From: Lindgomyces ingoldianus
Taxonomy: Eukaryota > Ascomycota > Dothideomycetes > Pleosporales > Lindgomycetaceae
Direction of reading: 5' to 3'
Length of the DNA: 64,000 bases
Assembly (NCBI RefSeq): GCF_010093535.1
Contig: NW_022985190.1
Coordinates: forward strand, 555,346-619,345
Notes under the pieces: generated by a model
The model's input: the letters and a program-made list of their open reading frames with translations, nothing else
Database searches by the model: none
Told to the model about the DNA's origin: nothing
In this document: piece by piece, positions 23,378-35,662 of the stretch
How the letters are laid out: every line of letters starts with the position of its first letter
Position numbering within the stretch: position 1 is the first letter of the stretch
Made by a program: the position numbers and the translations under genes

Positions 23378-24574
23378 ACGTTGTACCGGAAGTATACATC
23401 TCAAGTAAGTGCTCAGGTGGTAAGTGATGGGTCAATGCATCCATTCCGAGTTGTGGACTTTCAGATCCCTACGCTCAGATATCTTGCATCAACACCTTGA
23501 CCACCGCCTCTCTTTCCCACTCACCTCGCGGCGGTATCTAAAAGTTGTCTTTGATTCTCTTCTCCATCGATCCTTCTACATCGTTCTCTTGCTAGACACT
23601 CTGTTGTTGTGGCAGGTTGATACATTAGGTTCAGGCTCTCGGGCATGTGCGCATTAGCTTCTTCAACTAGTATTTGCTTAGACTCGCCTTCCACCTGCTT
23701 TGTGAGATTGCCCGCCGTAGTAGGTTATCACTGTGACGAAACAAACTGACCACACATAAGGACTTGGTAGCGCTGAACATGATCTTTCTTGTTGACGGGT
23801 ACGGTGTAACGTTAAGAACAAAGATTGTCTGCTACTACTTGCTGTTGCCTGTGCACATGAAAGACAAATGTTTGCACACGTAACGGCACACGTAACAGCG
23901 CATGTCCAAGTTCACTGAGAGACAAAACCCCCGGATCCTCCTTCGAGATTCCTCCATGGTAGTAGTAGTAGCAAGCCAACAAGTTCAAATAGTCTTCGCT
24001 CTCAACGTTCGGCCATCTGCGCCCTGCCGTCTGTATGCAGAATATAGATCTCCAATGCCTAAGAACCCTCTAGCCTACGTTCGGCCACCTGTTATCTTCA
24101 CAGCCAAGGGCATGAGTTTTCCTCCTCCCCACTGGTTATATATCTTATCGTAGTCCGAAATCCGCTGGAGGAACCGTAGTTCTCCTAGATTCTATGACCA
24201 TTTCAGCTCTGTGAGAAAGAATGCTTATATCCATTGGTATATAGAGGGCAGGCAATGTGGTAGTTCAAGATTGTTGTGATGGGTTGACAGCGGCTCTCCA
24301 ATCTGGTGCCACGTATAGTGTATTTCACATGCGAGTTTCAGCCTTATCCGATCTTGTGATAGAAGGGGGTCCGAAAATCGCCGAAGATGGAGAGCATGTT
24401 TCTCGTTGAGTTTCAAGTGGGATACTGGAAACGATAATATCCAAGAACGACGGCGACCGTGGGTATAATTGAGGGAGAATCTGCGGTGCGGCACCGCTGT
24501 CATGCAATTCGGCTGCCCAGGTCCCAGGATGTAGGTATCCAGACATACGGGTTTGGGCACATCAGACGCGGTGG
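23378..24574. other. Convergent intergenic region, 1.2 kb
   Basis: This is shared 3' flank between the nucleolin-like gene (+) and the F-box/2EXR-like gene (-). There is a short gtagtagtagtag microsatellite near 23958. I find no supported gene. Confidence 0.55.
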
Positions 24575-26012
24575 TCAGGGGATTGAAGACTCCAGAACTT
24601 TCTCTGTAGCCGTAGGGGGTCGATTGGCTTTATCCGCCCGTGTAAAGGTGACATCTAATTCATCTCCAACTTTCCACATATCCAGGTCTCCCTGCCATCG
24701 GACTAGTTTGACCTTGACATCTAGCTCTTCCTCGATCTTGACACCTCTCTTCGCTAGCTCGGCTTTCACGGCTTTAAATGCTTCGCCCTCGCCCTCCCTA
24801 TCCTCATCATCGTCATTCGGGAAAATACCGTCCTTCGCCATTCTCGTGAGGTCATCGCAGGGCTCCATAGCGGCCCATACATCCTTAGACATGTACTTGA
24901 CTCGCACTTCGTCCAGTTTGGCCGGGGTGTCGCCAGACAGTGGGTTGAGCATCAGAAGAGCGTGAACCACCACCTGGACCCAGTACCTGAGTCTCAATGG
25001 AAGAGATGATCCCGGGCGTGTGATATGGCGGTGCTGTAGCGAGGGTTTGGAGATGAAGTACAAGGGGATCGTGATACTTGAGAGCGCGAAGACGGAAGTA
25101 GAGAGGTAGGCGAAGAGAGGTCGTACTTCCAAGTCAATAAGCAGATCCAGCTTTGTATACAATTCATCTTGCGTCTCGACATCGTATGTGGGTTCTTCAG
25201 CGGGGTCTGAGAAGGGATAGTGGGTCGAGATACCAAAGGGATCGTCGTCTGAGGTCGGGAGAGCCGGTCCGTGATCCAGCGAAGGGTGAAGACTCATGTT
25301 TGCTGCTTCATAGAAATTATCGTCGTAGCCTTCGCCATCGTAATCCCATAGATATTCTTCATTGTAATTCCCGTTACTCCGCGTACCATGTACATATTCA
25401 TTCTGGATGTCTTTGTCAACAATAGTCCACCACGACTCTCTCTCAGTTCTGCTAGGCGGATACCAGCGTAGGTTGGGGAAAGTGACCCAGTCCAACTCAA
25501 TCTTCCGCAGCCACTTCAGCCATGTCTTCCCGGGATCAGATTCTGCAATAAGAAGGAGTAGCTTTTTGAGAACGAATGGTCCACAGCTCAAGAAGACGGT
25601 ATGGTGTTTGAGCAGCACTTCGAGGGCCTCAGCGGCCACTTGGCGGTTGAGACAAATGCTATCGTGGTGGAGGACTACGAGGAAATTGGCAGCTGTGGGC
25701 TCGAAGTGTACGAGATGGCGGCGTTCGATCCGAGCGGCTTCGACGCCTCGGGTATCGAGGTTGTCGAGGACATTATTGTAAATCTCGTTAGAGTTAGCCT
25801 GAGATCCGGCAATATGATAGAGCTGCTCTCACCTGATCCCGAAGCTCGCGAGGCAACTGCAGGAAGGGGAAGACATCAGTGACTCTATCGGAAATGGAGG
25901 AGTCTGAGAAGGGTTCTAAAGGAGCTGCCTGAAGGGTTGTCATTTCCGTGGTAGTAGAACTGACTGCTTTTGAAGACGGCGGAATCGTGCCAGAGCCATT
26001 TTCTAGACTCAT
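24575..26012 (-). CDS. F-box/2EXR-like fungal protein of unknown function
   Basis: Two exons (26012-25833, 25783-24575) with a 49-nt intron encode 462 residues. The exon junction reconstitutes FPFLQLPRELRDQIYNNVLD, the start of the F-box-like/2EXR motif common in large fungal families (pattern F-x-LP-x-ELR-x-QIY). The following 100 residues (LNRQVAAEALEVLLKHHTVF) also fit that type. The middle is acidic and Asp/Tyr-rich; the rest is mixed with no membrane segment or catalytic motif I recognise. Such proteins may be substrate adaptors, but no partner or function can be read from the sequence. The start ATG at 26012 precedes a Ser/Thr-rich leader. Confidence 0.72.
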
Positions 26013-29000
26013 AATCTCTGAGACACTCTGTCTGACGCGCTGTGTTATTCTCGAACACTACCCCGCCATGCCTAGTCGTTCTATTGACGTTGAATTTCAC
26101 GATCCGCGTCCGTGCTGCAAACACGTGACCTTCCCATGAGGTCTAGTCTTGAAATCTTAGACCGTTCCATTCTAGGCCTTCCAAGGTTGATACCTTTGCA
26201 CTCCAAATGGGGATAAAGCCAACCTTGGGACTGTCCCCACACCGTCAGCCGTCAGAACCCATATCTGAACAACGGTTCGGATCGTGCATTGACCCATCCT
26301 TAACGTACGATACGATTTCGGCGCATGCTCCTGCAGGATGCCAAAAGTCCGTACAAATACTACATCTCAAGGGTCTCAAATGAATTTCGGAGTTGGCCGA
26401 ATACATGTGCCAGATTCCTGGTTCGGCCTTGAGAAGAGACATCTCATCTCAACCTTGAATTCTCCGAAGATTGAGTGCAACAGCACTACTGCAGGGAGTT
26501 ATGATTACATGTGAAAGCCGTGGAAGCCGTCGTGTTCGGTGGCAAAAATTTCTTCCATGTCTTCGAAATTTGGGGGCCGGCGAGGCTGAATTCCTCCATC
26601 TGTGAAACCGAGGATAAGGAGAAACTCACTTTCCTATCTACTGGCTTCCGTGTTGGGAAGGAGTGAAGTAGGTTCGGCAGTCTTTGTCTACCTTCGGTTT
26701 TTGCAAGGAAGTTTGACCGAGCGGGCCATGTTCAATCATATTCCCGTGTTGTCTATCAGAGGCGCAACCATGTACCTTGTCTAGTTTTGGGAGCAGTGGC
26801 ACGGCAAATATCCTCAACAGTACCACCAGTGAACGTCAAACGGTAGAAGACGGATGGGTCGACACACGACAGGCATTTAGTCGTGCATCTTGAAATGCCC
26901 GTGTAGATGACCCCGCAACGTGTAATCCTGATGCGGTCTGAAGAGTGGGAGCGATCCTGCAAGTATTCTGAGTGGCTGAGATCGAACACAGAGTTCAGAG
27001 GGAGTACAACAACGTGTTCTACTCCTTTCCAGATAGAATGGTGGTTCTTAGAGGGAACTGTGCTCGAGTCGGATATCTGAAAACGGGCACATGATTAGCG
27101 AGGTGGGGTCCTAACATGAATTTTGATGTTTTGCTGCCATATAGAAGGAACTGAATGTAGTCTAAATATGCCGCTTGAAGATCGATAGAACTGACTTCAG
27201 ACACAGCAGCTCTTGGCATAGGGGGTCCACAATTACCCTACGAATGTACCGATGCGGTGCTCACTTTCAATGTTTCAAACACTCACTTGAGCAAACAAAG
27301 GCTAGCCTGACAACATAGAACTCAGACGACACCGCAGACTCAGTGTACAAGCTTAAATGCGGAGCTTGATCCCGGTCCAGGGAAAGACGATATCGACATC
27401 GAGACTGAGACCGTTACAGGGTATGAGAGATGGGAGCACACGCACATGTACTCCTCTGGCAGAGGACAAGACACGCATTGACACCTGACACAAAGCCGTT
27501 CCAATTGCAAACCGGGTCCCTGGGTTTAGATATGGTCGCACACTCAAGCCTGGGTGAGAGCAAAATATGGTGGACGCAACACGCCATGTGCGTTGCTGTA
27601 TGACTTGACCTCGCTTCGGGCATGTGGAAACGGAGCCTTTCAAGTGCCTGTTGGGCTGTTCGATGACAGGTAAGTATTGAAGGGATGCGGCTGTGTTCAA
27701 TCTCAAGATTTTTGTAGCAACAAAGGAGGTCATCGGGGCTCAGACCCCTGTGTTCACTGTAAGCACCTACGGATGTTCCTTTCTCATGCGTTCTGACGCG
27801 CCCTGAAAGGTTAGGTGCTGAGACGGGGAGGCAGCCGTCCATCGGTGTAACCATGTGACTTGAGTAGCTGATTGCTCTTTACCCTTCCTAAAGCACGTGT
27901 TCTACTCAGTTCCACCCCGAGAGAACCGGCCAAAAGGGGGGCAAGACATATGTGTGGATGTTAACATATGGTTGCATGAAGAAGCCACGATGTGTCATCT
28001 AAAGCAGTGTTTCCGAGAAGGGAACATACAATCGTGGCACTGAAGCATGTAGCCAGGTGGAAGAAGAGTAAAGTCTGTGGTTTTAGGATGACAACGCGAC
28101 GGCAGCTGCTAGTCCCGAAGACATTGGAAGGTTTTGCTTGTGCTACTCAACATGTCTCTTGAGGCAAAGCTCCGACTGGCGACTTTAAGCAAGAAGTCAA
28201 CCCTTGCCGGGACAGCTGCCGGAAATCAAGCAAAGCCTCACCGATGGCGGTTACCGTGCGCTTGATTTGCTGCAGTGTCATGTCAACGTGACTTAAGGAG
28301 ATGCCGTGCTACCCCCTGGCATATATGTGGCAACCAACAAAAGCAGCTGTCGAGCTGTCGAGTCTGCATTCTGCAACACGTTCTGGCGACACAGGGATCA
28401 TGTGAGTGCAACTGGGAAAGTCCATAGTTCCGAGTCATGAATGGCACTGGGATGCAACCGGCCACCGAGGATCAGGCAATTTCGCCCTACGAGACACGAA
28501 ACGGGACTTGAGAGAATGAAACTTGCAACAAGGGTCGCCTGCCATGGCCCATGGATACAACCATGACCCGGACGCACTCGAGAACACAGGTGCATCTTCA
28601 CGGTAAGCAGCATTCCTGCAAGCGAGCCAATTGCCGCGGCGCAATTGGTAGGGCAAAAGAGGCTGTGTATCTGTCGAAGTTTTGGCAAAAGTCCGGGAGC
28701 AGAGGTTGATGTCCCGGAGTAACTCTGGCAGGCACCATCTGGACGAGGGTCGTGATCGGGGGGATCAGAGGCCACAGGGGTAGGAGGTGTTCGCGCCCTG
28801 GCGGAGGAACGAGGGCTGTGTGCAGGAGAGCATCGGGAGGATATTGATGGAAAACGTGGGCGGGCGTGGCCGCGGCGACGTGGGATGATGCCATGGGCGC
28901 GTCTTGCTCCTGCTGGCCGTGCGCGTCTCTCACCACCACTGTCCTGTGCCGTGGTTGGACGTGCGGAGTCCCTCTTCGACGCCCATGGGTGGAAAGGGGA

Positions 29001-31016
29001 CTCGACCGCCTCCACAAAACTATTATTTTTGGATCTTCCGTTCCAGGGTTCCTCGAGGCGCCGGCAGCACCTGCGCCAGCACGCTGGGGGGGGGGGGGGG
29101 GGAGGGGGAACGTCGCTGCTCAAATGCTCGAACGAGCGATTTTGGATCGAGGCTGGGGAGTAGAATGGCCATCAACGACGTTTACTTGCTTCTGCGGGAG
29201 GGGTCGCCAACACGCGCCTCTGCCTCTGCGACGGCGTGGAGGAGCCCAGCGGGCCACGAGGGCGTGTACATGGCGCTGCATCGACAGCGGGTCGACGGGC
29301 GGCGAGCACGCAAAGGGCCACTGGGGCTGCTGGCTTTGTATGGCTAAACAGGCGACGTGCCAGAAAACCTAAAATCCTTCCCACGTCCGCTTGCCGTCTG
29401 CCGCCTCGCTGCTCCTCCGTCCCGTGCGGTGCCAATCCCCATCTGCTGCCAGGCATCCTGGAATAATTATTGCGCGCCCGAAGGAACGCTGCGTGTCTGC
29501 TGTCTGCTGTCTGCTGTCTGCGTGTCCGCTGTTGCCGTGCTGCCCTCAGGCTCTTGTCATCCGGTCTGACGCACCCGTTCGCGCGCGAGGGCCGCTGGCC
29601 GTCGTGCCCAGCAGCAGCGCATATTAAGTGCGACTAGCCGCCACTAGGGGCCTGGTGAGATACACGAAGCCTTGATTGAACGATTTCCCACGTGCGGGCG
29701 GCTTTGTTCTGGGCATATGCACAAGCATTAATTGGCTCCCAAAGTGCCCTTGTGGATCGCTCTCCGTCACCTCTCCGCCGAACCTCTCTTTTCTTGACTC
29801 CATCCCGACCTGTTGCACACACGTCCAGACTCCAGCCCACCTGCTCCCTCGTCCTGCGTTCCGCTCCAGTGCAATTGTGTTCCGTCCGCGCCTTTGGGTC
29901 TGTCTGAGTCCGTCTATGCAAGGCACGCTCGCTTTCATTCAGCCGGCTTCGAGACGACAACTGCGACCGTCCCTTCCTCTGTCTTTCTCCTGCTCCTGCT
30001 CTGCTTCTGCTCCAGGCCATGTCCTCGACTCGGAAGTCTGCCATACCCTCTTGACTATTTTCCGTGTCTTCAGTACAGCAAGCCGAAAGGACTCTCCCGC
30101 TGGACTCTGACTTTCTTTTCTCAGAATACCACCTTGGCCTCCATCTTCCTGTACGACCTGACCATTGCGCCACTCCGCAGCTGCTTTGGCTACCCGTCCT
30201 CCAACCCTCGATTCCTGGACCAGCAGTGCCGCAGCGCCTCGCCCGCCGCCCATCTGTAGCACTCACTCACCGGCCCACCACGCCTACTCCTCCACGCCTG
30301 CCCAGATTCCGCTATCTGGACGCGTGCGCCTTCCATCACCAGCAGCGGCCAGCCCTGTGAGTGCTCCCGCCGTAGCTTAGTCCTGGAGGGGAGAGACCTG
30401 CAGCCACGTCCATCTTGGCTGTGACGACTGTCTCCAAGCTCCATGGTGGAAGCGTAGAGGGCAACGCGGCTATCTCTCGTTTGGCCAGAGGTGCTGCTGC
30501 AAGCCGAAGAGAAGACAGCCATCGGCGCCATCACCTGGCCCGCCTCAAACCTGCTGGAAGGAGGTACCCTTGTACCTACCCCATTCCTGGAGTGGTGCGC
30601 GCACGTCGTCGTCTGCTCCTTCTCAAGAGATCGATCTTTCCTTGGCAGAACGAGATTTAGTTTGCCCCGCCTCAAGTGAGTGCCGTTCTGGGAAGGGTAG
30701 CCAGCATCCCGTGCGCCAGGACCATTCACCCCTCGAATTCTCGCGTTCACCACGCTCCGCCCTCATTTTCTTCCTCCCTTCCTCCCTCCCTTCTCTCCTC
30801 TCTGACCTCCGCATCCTTCCGCTCTATCTCTGCTCTTGCTTCTCCATTCTCCCCCCGTAGTGTGTGCAGCATTCATCGGCCCCGCATCCCATTGGCCCGC
30901 CGCCTTCACTGGCGTACTCTGCATCACCTTGCCTACGCCTCGACTTCTCTTCGAAATTCACGTTTCGGCCGCGCCGTCGTGCAAACGGCTCTGCAATTGT
31001 CTTTTTGTCGGGCACC
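26013..31016. other. Gene-poor region, 5 kb, upstream of the bHLH gene
   Basis: No gene with family features is visible over 5 kb between two divergent genes. The left part (26-28.4 kb) is of ordinary composition with only short open frames. The right part (28.4-31.0 kb) is GC-rich and pyrimidine-rich on the plus strand, has a G17 run at 29086-29102, and carries many overlapping open frames of biased composition. It most likely holds a long promoter and long, perhaps spliced, 5' leader of the bHLH gene. A non-coding transcript is possible. Confidence 0.5.
29086..29102 (+). repeat. G17 homopolymer
   Basis: Seventeen consecutive G followed by a and five more G, in the GC-rich region upstream of the bHLH gene. 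Confidence 0.95.
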
Positions 31017-32763
31017 ATGGAATCTATGACCCAGCAACGACCACCTGCCCCCAGCAACGTGTCTCAGACCCAAGCACTACCGTCCATTGCTTCTTTAACA
31101 AGCACACTCTCCCCTTCAGAGCAAAGCCCTGTCCGCCTCAGACAGCACTCAGAAGCTCGCGAAGCCCGCGACTCAGGTAATTGGTCCATCTCTCAAAGCA
31201 AGCGTAAGCAACAAAATCTTCTCTACCCTTTTTTCATTACCTTGAATTTCAACCATCAATGAATTTCTCTCCCTGACTTCGTCATTCACTTTGAATTCCG
31301 TTCCCACCAACTTGCTCTGAAAATATTGAGTTAATAAGTTGTTACAGACTCGTCAGGTGTGTCGAATACTATGGGTCTCCAGCTGCAGACCATTTTGAAT
31401 GCCGAAGATTCCCCCTCACGAAACTCGGTACCAGACACGCCCTCTTCGGCCAAATATCCGTCACAACAGGTGAAAATTCCCACACTCTCTACCACATTTA
31501 ATGCTAATGTGGTGCAGGCCAATGCATTGCCCTCTCTCAACCAGGGGTTCGACAACCGTTTGAGTTTCGAGGCTGGATCGCATTTTGATTCGCGACGCAG
31601 CAGTGTTGACAGCCGGATGAACGCAGGAATGGCTCACTTGGCAGTCAGTCCGTCCTCTCCTTATGACAGCCAGAACGCCTCTCGGGTTTCCCTTGTCTCA
31701 AATCTCCAGCAACAGCGAGGCATCACAACCGCTGACCAACGACCAAACGGTGGGACTCCACTCTCTCCATTGGGGCCTCGGACCGGTTTACGTGCGAACC
31801 ATCCTCCTAGGAGGGCTCCTGTGATTAACCCTAACCCACGGAGTGTCTCTGGCATGCCAGATCCCATGGCTGCTGCTCCGACGAAAGGTTATGCTTGGGC
31901 TTTCCCGGGTGATCTTGAACCCGAGGACAGACGAGGGTCGAGCAGCGGTGAGTCCAGCAATGAGCGCTCAATTCCCTCGCGCCAAAACAGCTTTGCCACA
32001 TCCATCAACAGTAGCATCTTTACAGCCGACTCAAATATTCCGGGAGGGCAGAAGAGATTCGAAGACGGCATGCATATTCCTATCTATCTTCGTACAGACA
32101 GTACTGACTTCAGGCAGATATTCCTACCACGCATCACCACTCTATGCAGCATCGCAACGTCACAAACCTTCAGAGTGCAGATCTCCCTAATAGTCCAGGT
32201 AGTGGAAACTACAGTCGGACTCCAGAACTCCGTGTTAGCCACAAGATGGCAGAGCGAAAGCGGCGAAGCGAGATGAAATCGCTGTTCGATGAATTGAATG
32301 GAATTCTACCAAACTCTCCTGGAAGCAAGTCTAGCAAATGGGAAATTCTAACTAAGTGTGAGTTTGAATTGCAATCAATCCTTATGTCTACTCTGCTCAC
32401 ATGTCGTCAGCAATTGAGTACATTAAGACTCTAGGTAGAGCCCATGAGGCTGCGCGTGCTGAGAACGCGAGACTCCGACCTGATGCCGAATATTGTCGAA
32501 GAGCCCAAGAAGAGAATGAACTCTTGCGTAATGAGCTAGCTTCTGTGTGGCAACATCTTCGTCGTGTTGAGCCTGGAAATCCCCACGTTTACGGAAGCAT
32601 GACAGGCATGCTAGCACAACAACATGCACAGACTCCAGCTGCGACGACGACAATCCTTCCGCCACTGCAACATCAACAGCAACAAGCTCCACAATGGGCT
32701 CCACCTCCTACTGCTATGCAGGGTGTAGAGTTTGCCGGCCCTCGTCCTTATGAACACCGCTAA
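31017..32763 (+). CDS. bHLH transcription factor
   Basis: Four exons (31017-31176, 31348-32067, 32118-32357, 32411-32763) give about 490 residues. The long N-terminal part is Ser/Pro/Asn-rich with short Gln runs. The bHLH domain begins at SHKMAERKRRSEMKSLFDEL, with the H-E-R basic code changed to H-A-E-R-x-R-R (residues K-M-A-E-R-K-R-R). Helix 2 (SKWEILTK|SIEYIKTLG) is split by intron 3. A Leu-rich coiled coil follows (ENARLRPDAEYCRRAQEENE), then a Gln/Pro tail. It resembles the fungal Esc1/GlcD-gamma-like HLH regulators; the target genes cannot be inferred. Intron 1 has two in-frame donors (31177 and 31204). Intron 2 (32068-32117) requires a GC donor and is the least certain junction. Confidence 0.85.
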
Positions 32764-35662
32764 AGCCGTTACTTGAGCAGCCGCTTTGGGGTCTATCATA
32801 ATTCGCATCTGGAGCTCTGTACACTAGCATATTTCCGACTTCTGTATCCCCTACTACCGACGGATTTTGACCGCCATTCCACATCATATATGCCTTCATA
32901 CAAAAGCCGCGCCCCGTCGTAAACGGCGTTTATTTCTTTGCATCATGAATCGAAGATGCTGTTGCACCTACACTTCGTTGAGGCAGGAAACATTGCCCTC
33001 CCTCGCTTTTTCATTTGTTTTTGCGGTTATATGAGGAAGGCAAGGTGGTTGTTACAACTGGGCAGGAGCCCTGGCTATACACCCCTCTTGAGCTTTATTT
33101 TTTCAGCACGAATCCTCACTCGCGATGGTCGCCTCTCGGCCACAGAGCTTTCCTTCAGCGTGGTTTACGGGAATTTTTTTCCGGCAAGATTTGGCGGCAT
33201 GACGCATCGTATCTGCGCTTCTCTTCTATTTGGAACTAGTTTTCGACCTGGTATCTTCACCAGGATGGGAATGGATCGGGAGCAGGACTTGCTGCTCAAA
33301 AAGTATGTTTCGGCTCATGTATCCTAGCGGGCAGGGTTTTGATGGAATAAAGGTGGCTTGATGGATATGGCTGGGCTATTATGGGATGGCGTTATTTACC
33401 CTTGCAGTGTCAGACATTTTTTTTTCGGCCTTTAGCAGGACAAAGGAGCTTCAACATCATAGATGGATGGATGGACTTGAGACTCGATCGCGCTCCTTTC
33501 TGCGCAAAGGAAAGCTGCGAACGTTTCAGACATAGCTTGAAGCAGTTGTTGTTTTCTTCACATTTTTCTAATTGCACGTCATGCTTTTCTCCACTTGTTG
33601 CTTTGGGTTGTTTCGTGCGTTAGCCGTTTGTTGCTAGATGGAGCCAAGTCCCAAAAGCCGAAAGCCACAAAGAGTATATTTGTATTCGGCTTGGTCTAAA
33701 ACGAGGCGGACAACTCCACATTTTGATTGAATCGAGACACTGACCATGATTCAGACACGGATCCCTCGACCCACTTTCCTCCCCCAGTCTCCACGCTCCT
33801 GGGACGACAGGTCACCATGTAGTGATTTCTTTGGGAAGGTGCGAGTTTGAAACTTCCTGAGGCTGGCAGTGGATGAAAGTTACCGAGTTGTTGGTTTGGT
33901 CAGGAGGGTCTGGGTCCACATGGAAGTAGAGGAACGAGACGTGCAGTTGAATGGATGCCGAGGTCCCACCACCACAGCTTGCTTCTCCACCCTCGAGGTT
34001 GAATAGTTATTTGTCAAACCTTCTTTTGACGGGACGATAAGGTTCGTTGAGGTGATTGAAGATGGAATGGTGATGAAGAACTCGTAGTGTGAGAAATCGT
34101 GGAATGTGGAGTCAACCTCCATGCAGGAGATTTCCGTCCTGCAGTGCCTTTTTTTAGTCTTCGTGTTTCTTTGTCCAACTATTTCTTTGCTTCTTGGCCG
34201 ACGATCTGGCTCGACGTTGACGTTGCGTTAAGCTTGCTTTTCTGAACCCTGTCATCAGCTCCTCAAGCGTCCCGGATGACTGACTCGAGGGCTGGGGCGG
34301 GGGTTTACTTTTTGGAAGGTTTGACGTTCAAGGGTAGTTACCCTTTTGGGGCCAGAACGGGTGGATGGAGCTGTCGGATGGTGAAACGCGGAGGCAAGGC
34401 ATGCTTAGGCGAATGCCACTACTTGGAAGCGCCGCCGTACTTGCCTTTCTTGTCTCGTCTGCTCAAGAGGGGTGCAGGTGGAGAGGCGTGGACTGAAATC
34501 CCAGACATTATTGTATTGTACTTATGCTAAGATGCATGTAAATGTACGCGTGTGCATATAATATTATGCACTCCCCATCACTTCGCTACCTCAACCCTCA
34601 TCTCCAAACCCCGATATGATATAATATCACCATATCAAGCCTCCGGCGCCTATTTCTTCAGCTATTATACCTCCAACTGTCTCTAATATACCGCCAGCAT
34701 CCCGACGACCCCAACCACCATCCGGCAACCTTCCCCCTTCCCCGTCCCCGTTCCCGCGGCCTGGCCTTATCTCTCCGATCTCGCCGTCCAGCCTAGATTT
34801 TCAGATTCAGATCTCGGACAGCCATCACATCATGCGGAACTGCGGGAAATGGCGAGCATAACAGTCTCAGAACGGTCGAGAAGCCGGGGGAAGGGTCTGT
34901 GCTAAGACATATATGTCATTCATTTATAGAGATGACATTGGCGAGAATTAACTCGGGACAAGAGAGATTTTCGTGAAGAGCCGAGACATCGATCCATGGG
35001 GAAAATAACGTTCACGCGATTGATTTCTATCCTATAACGCAAAGACGATTCTGCGGAAGCAAACCACCTGCCGCCTTTCTGGTAGAGCCGTAGAAGACAG
35101 CTACAGCACACAGGCAGACAGGAATGAGTTTACAAAAGGTACGTTACTTTGGTGCCAACGCACGGAGAATAATTATTTTCAGTTATAGAAGAATCGTGCG
35201 CTCAGCCTCAGTCCCAGAGCAAGCAAGGTGCTGCATCTGTAATAGCCTCTTTCAAATGCCAGAGGCATCCAACACATCCAGCCAGGCCCAAATCCCCGCA
35301 TCAAGATTTGGGTCATACTGAATGCAGCTGCGAACAGCTCCAAAACGGGACAATTTGCCAAGCAAAACCACTGGATATCGTAACCAATCACATCAGATTG
35401 TGTTGTTCGCTGCACTGTGCTGTGCATGCAACATTGCGAAGAAAACATCAATGGGAAACAAAAAGAGGAATACAAATGGAAGTAGGAGATCCCAAAGAAA
35501 GACCGTTGTATCTGGGATAGTCGTAGTTACGCCGTCCGCCCCAGTCATTATAAGCATAAGCTCGTTAAGGCCGTGCGATCGTTTGTCAACATGCCGTCAT
35601 CCCAACAGGATCAGCCAGTGTCCAGATTATGTCAAGTGTAGTGTCGCATCTTGTATAACCGC
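32764..35662. other. Convergent intergenic region, 2.9 kb
   Basis: The region separates the 3' ends of the bHLH gene (+) and the NTF2-like gene (-), yet is much longer than other convergent gaps here (0.2-1.2 kb). Only short open frames are present. There is an AT-rich segment near 34545-34640 with tataatattatgca. I cannot support any gene. Confidence 0.5.

Noticed and set aside
22706..23404. 232-codon minus-strand frame opposite the nucleolin-like gene
   Set aside because: It is the reverse of the RRM and RGG coding region and gives an artificial Ala/Thr/Ser repeat.
28398..29372. Overlapping 241-codon minus and 168-codon plus open frames around a G17 run
   Set aside because: Low-complexity Pro, Gly and Arg translations arise from the G/C homopolymer and its GC-rich flanks.
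29634..30266. 210-codon minus-strand open frame, with several overlapping plus-strand frames
   Set aside because: All six frames are open for long stretches here because of GC-rich composition; none shows a family motif or splice-supported extension.
31946..32117. Alternative intron 2 of the bHLH gene starting at the GTGAGT donor at 31946
   Set aside because: It also keeps frame with the same acceptor but would remove about 40 residues that look like genuine coding sequence, and at 172 nt is longer than most introns here; kept only as an alternative to the GC donor.
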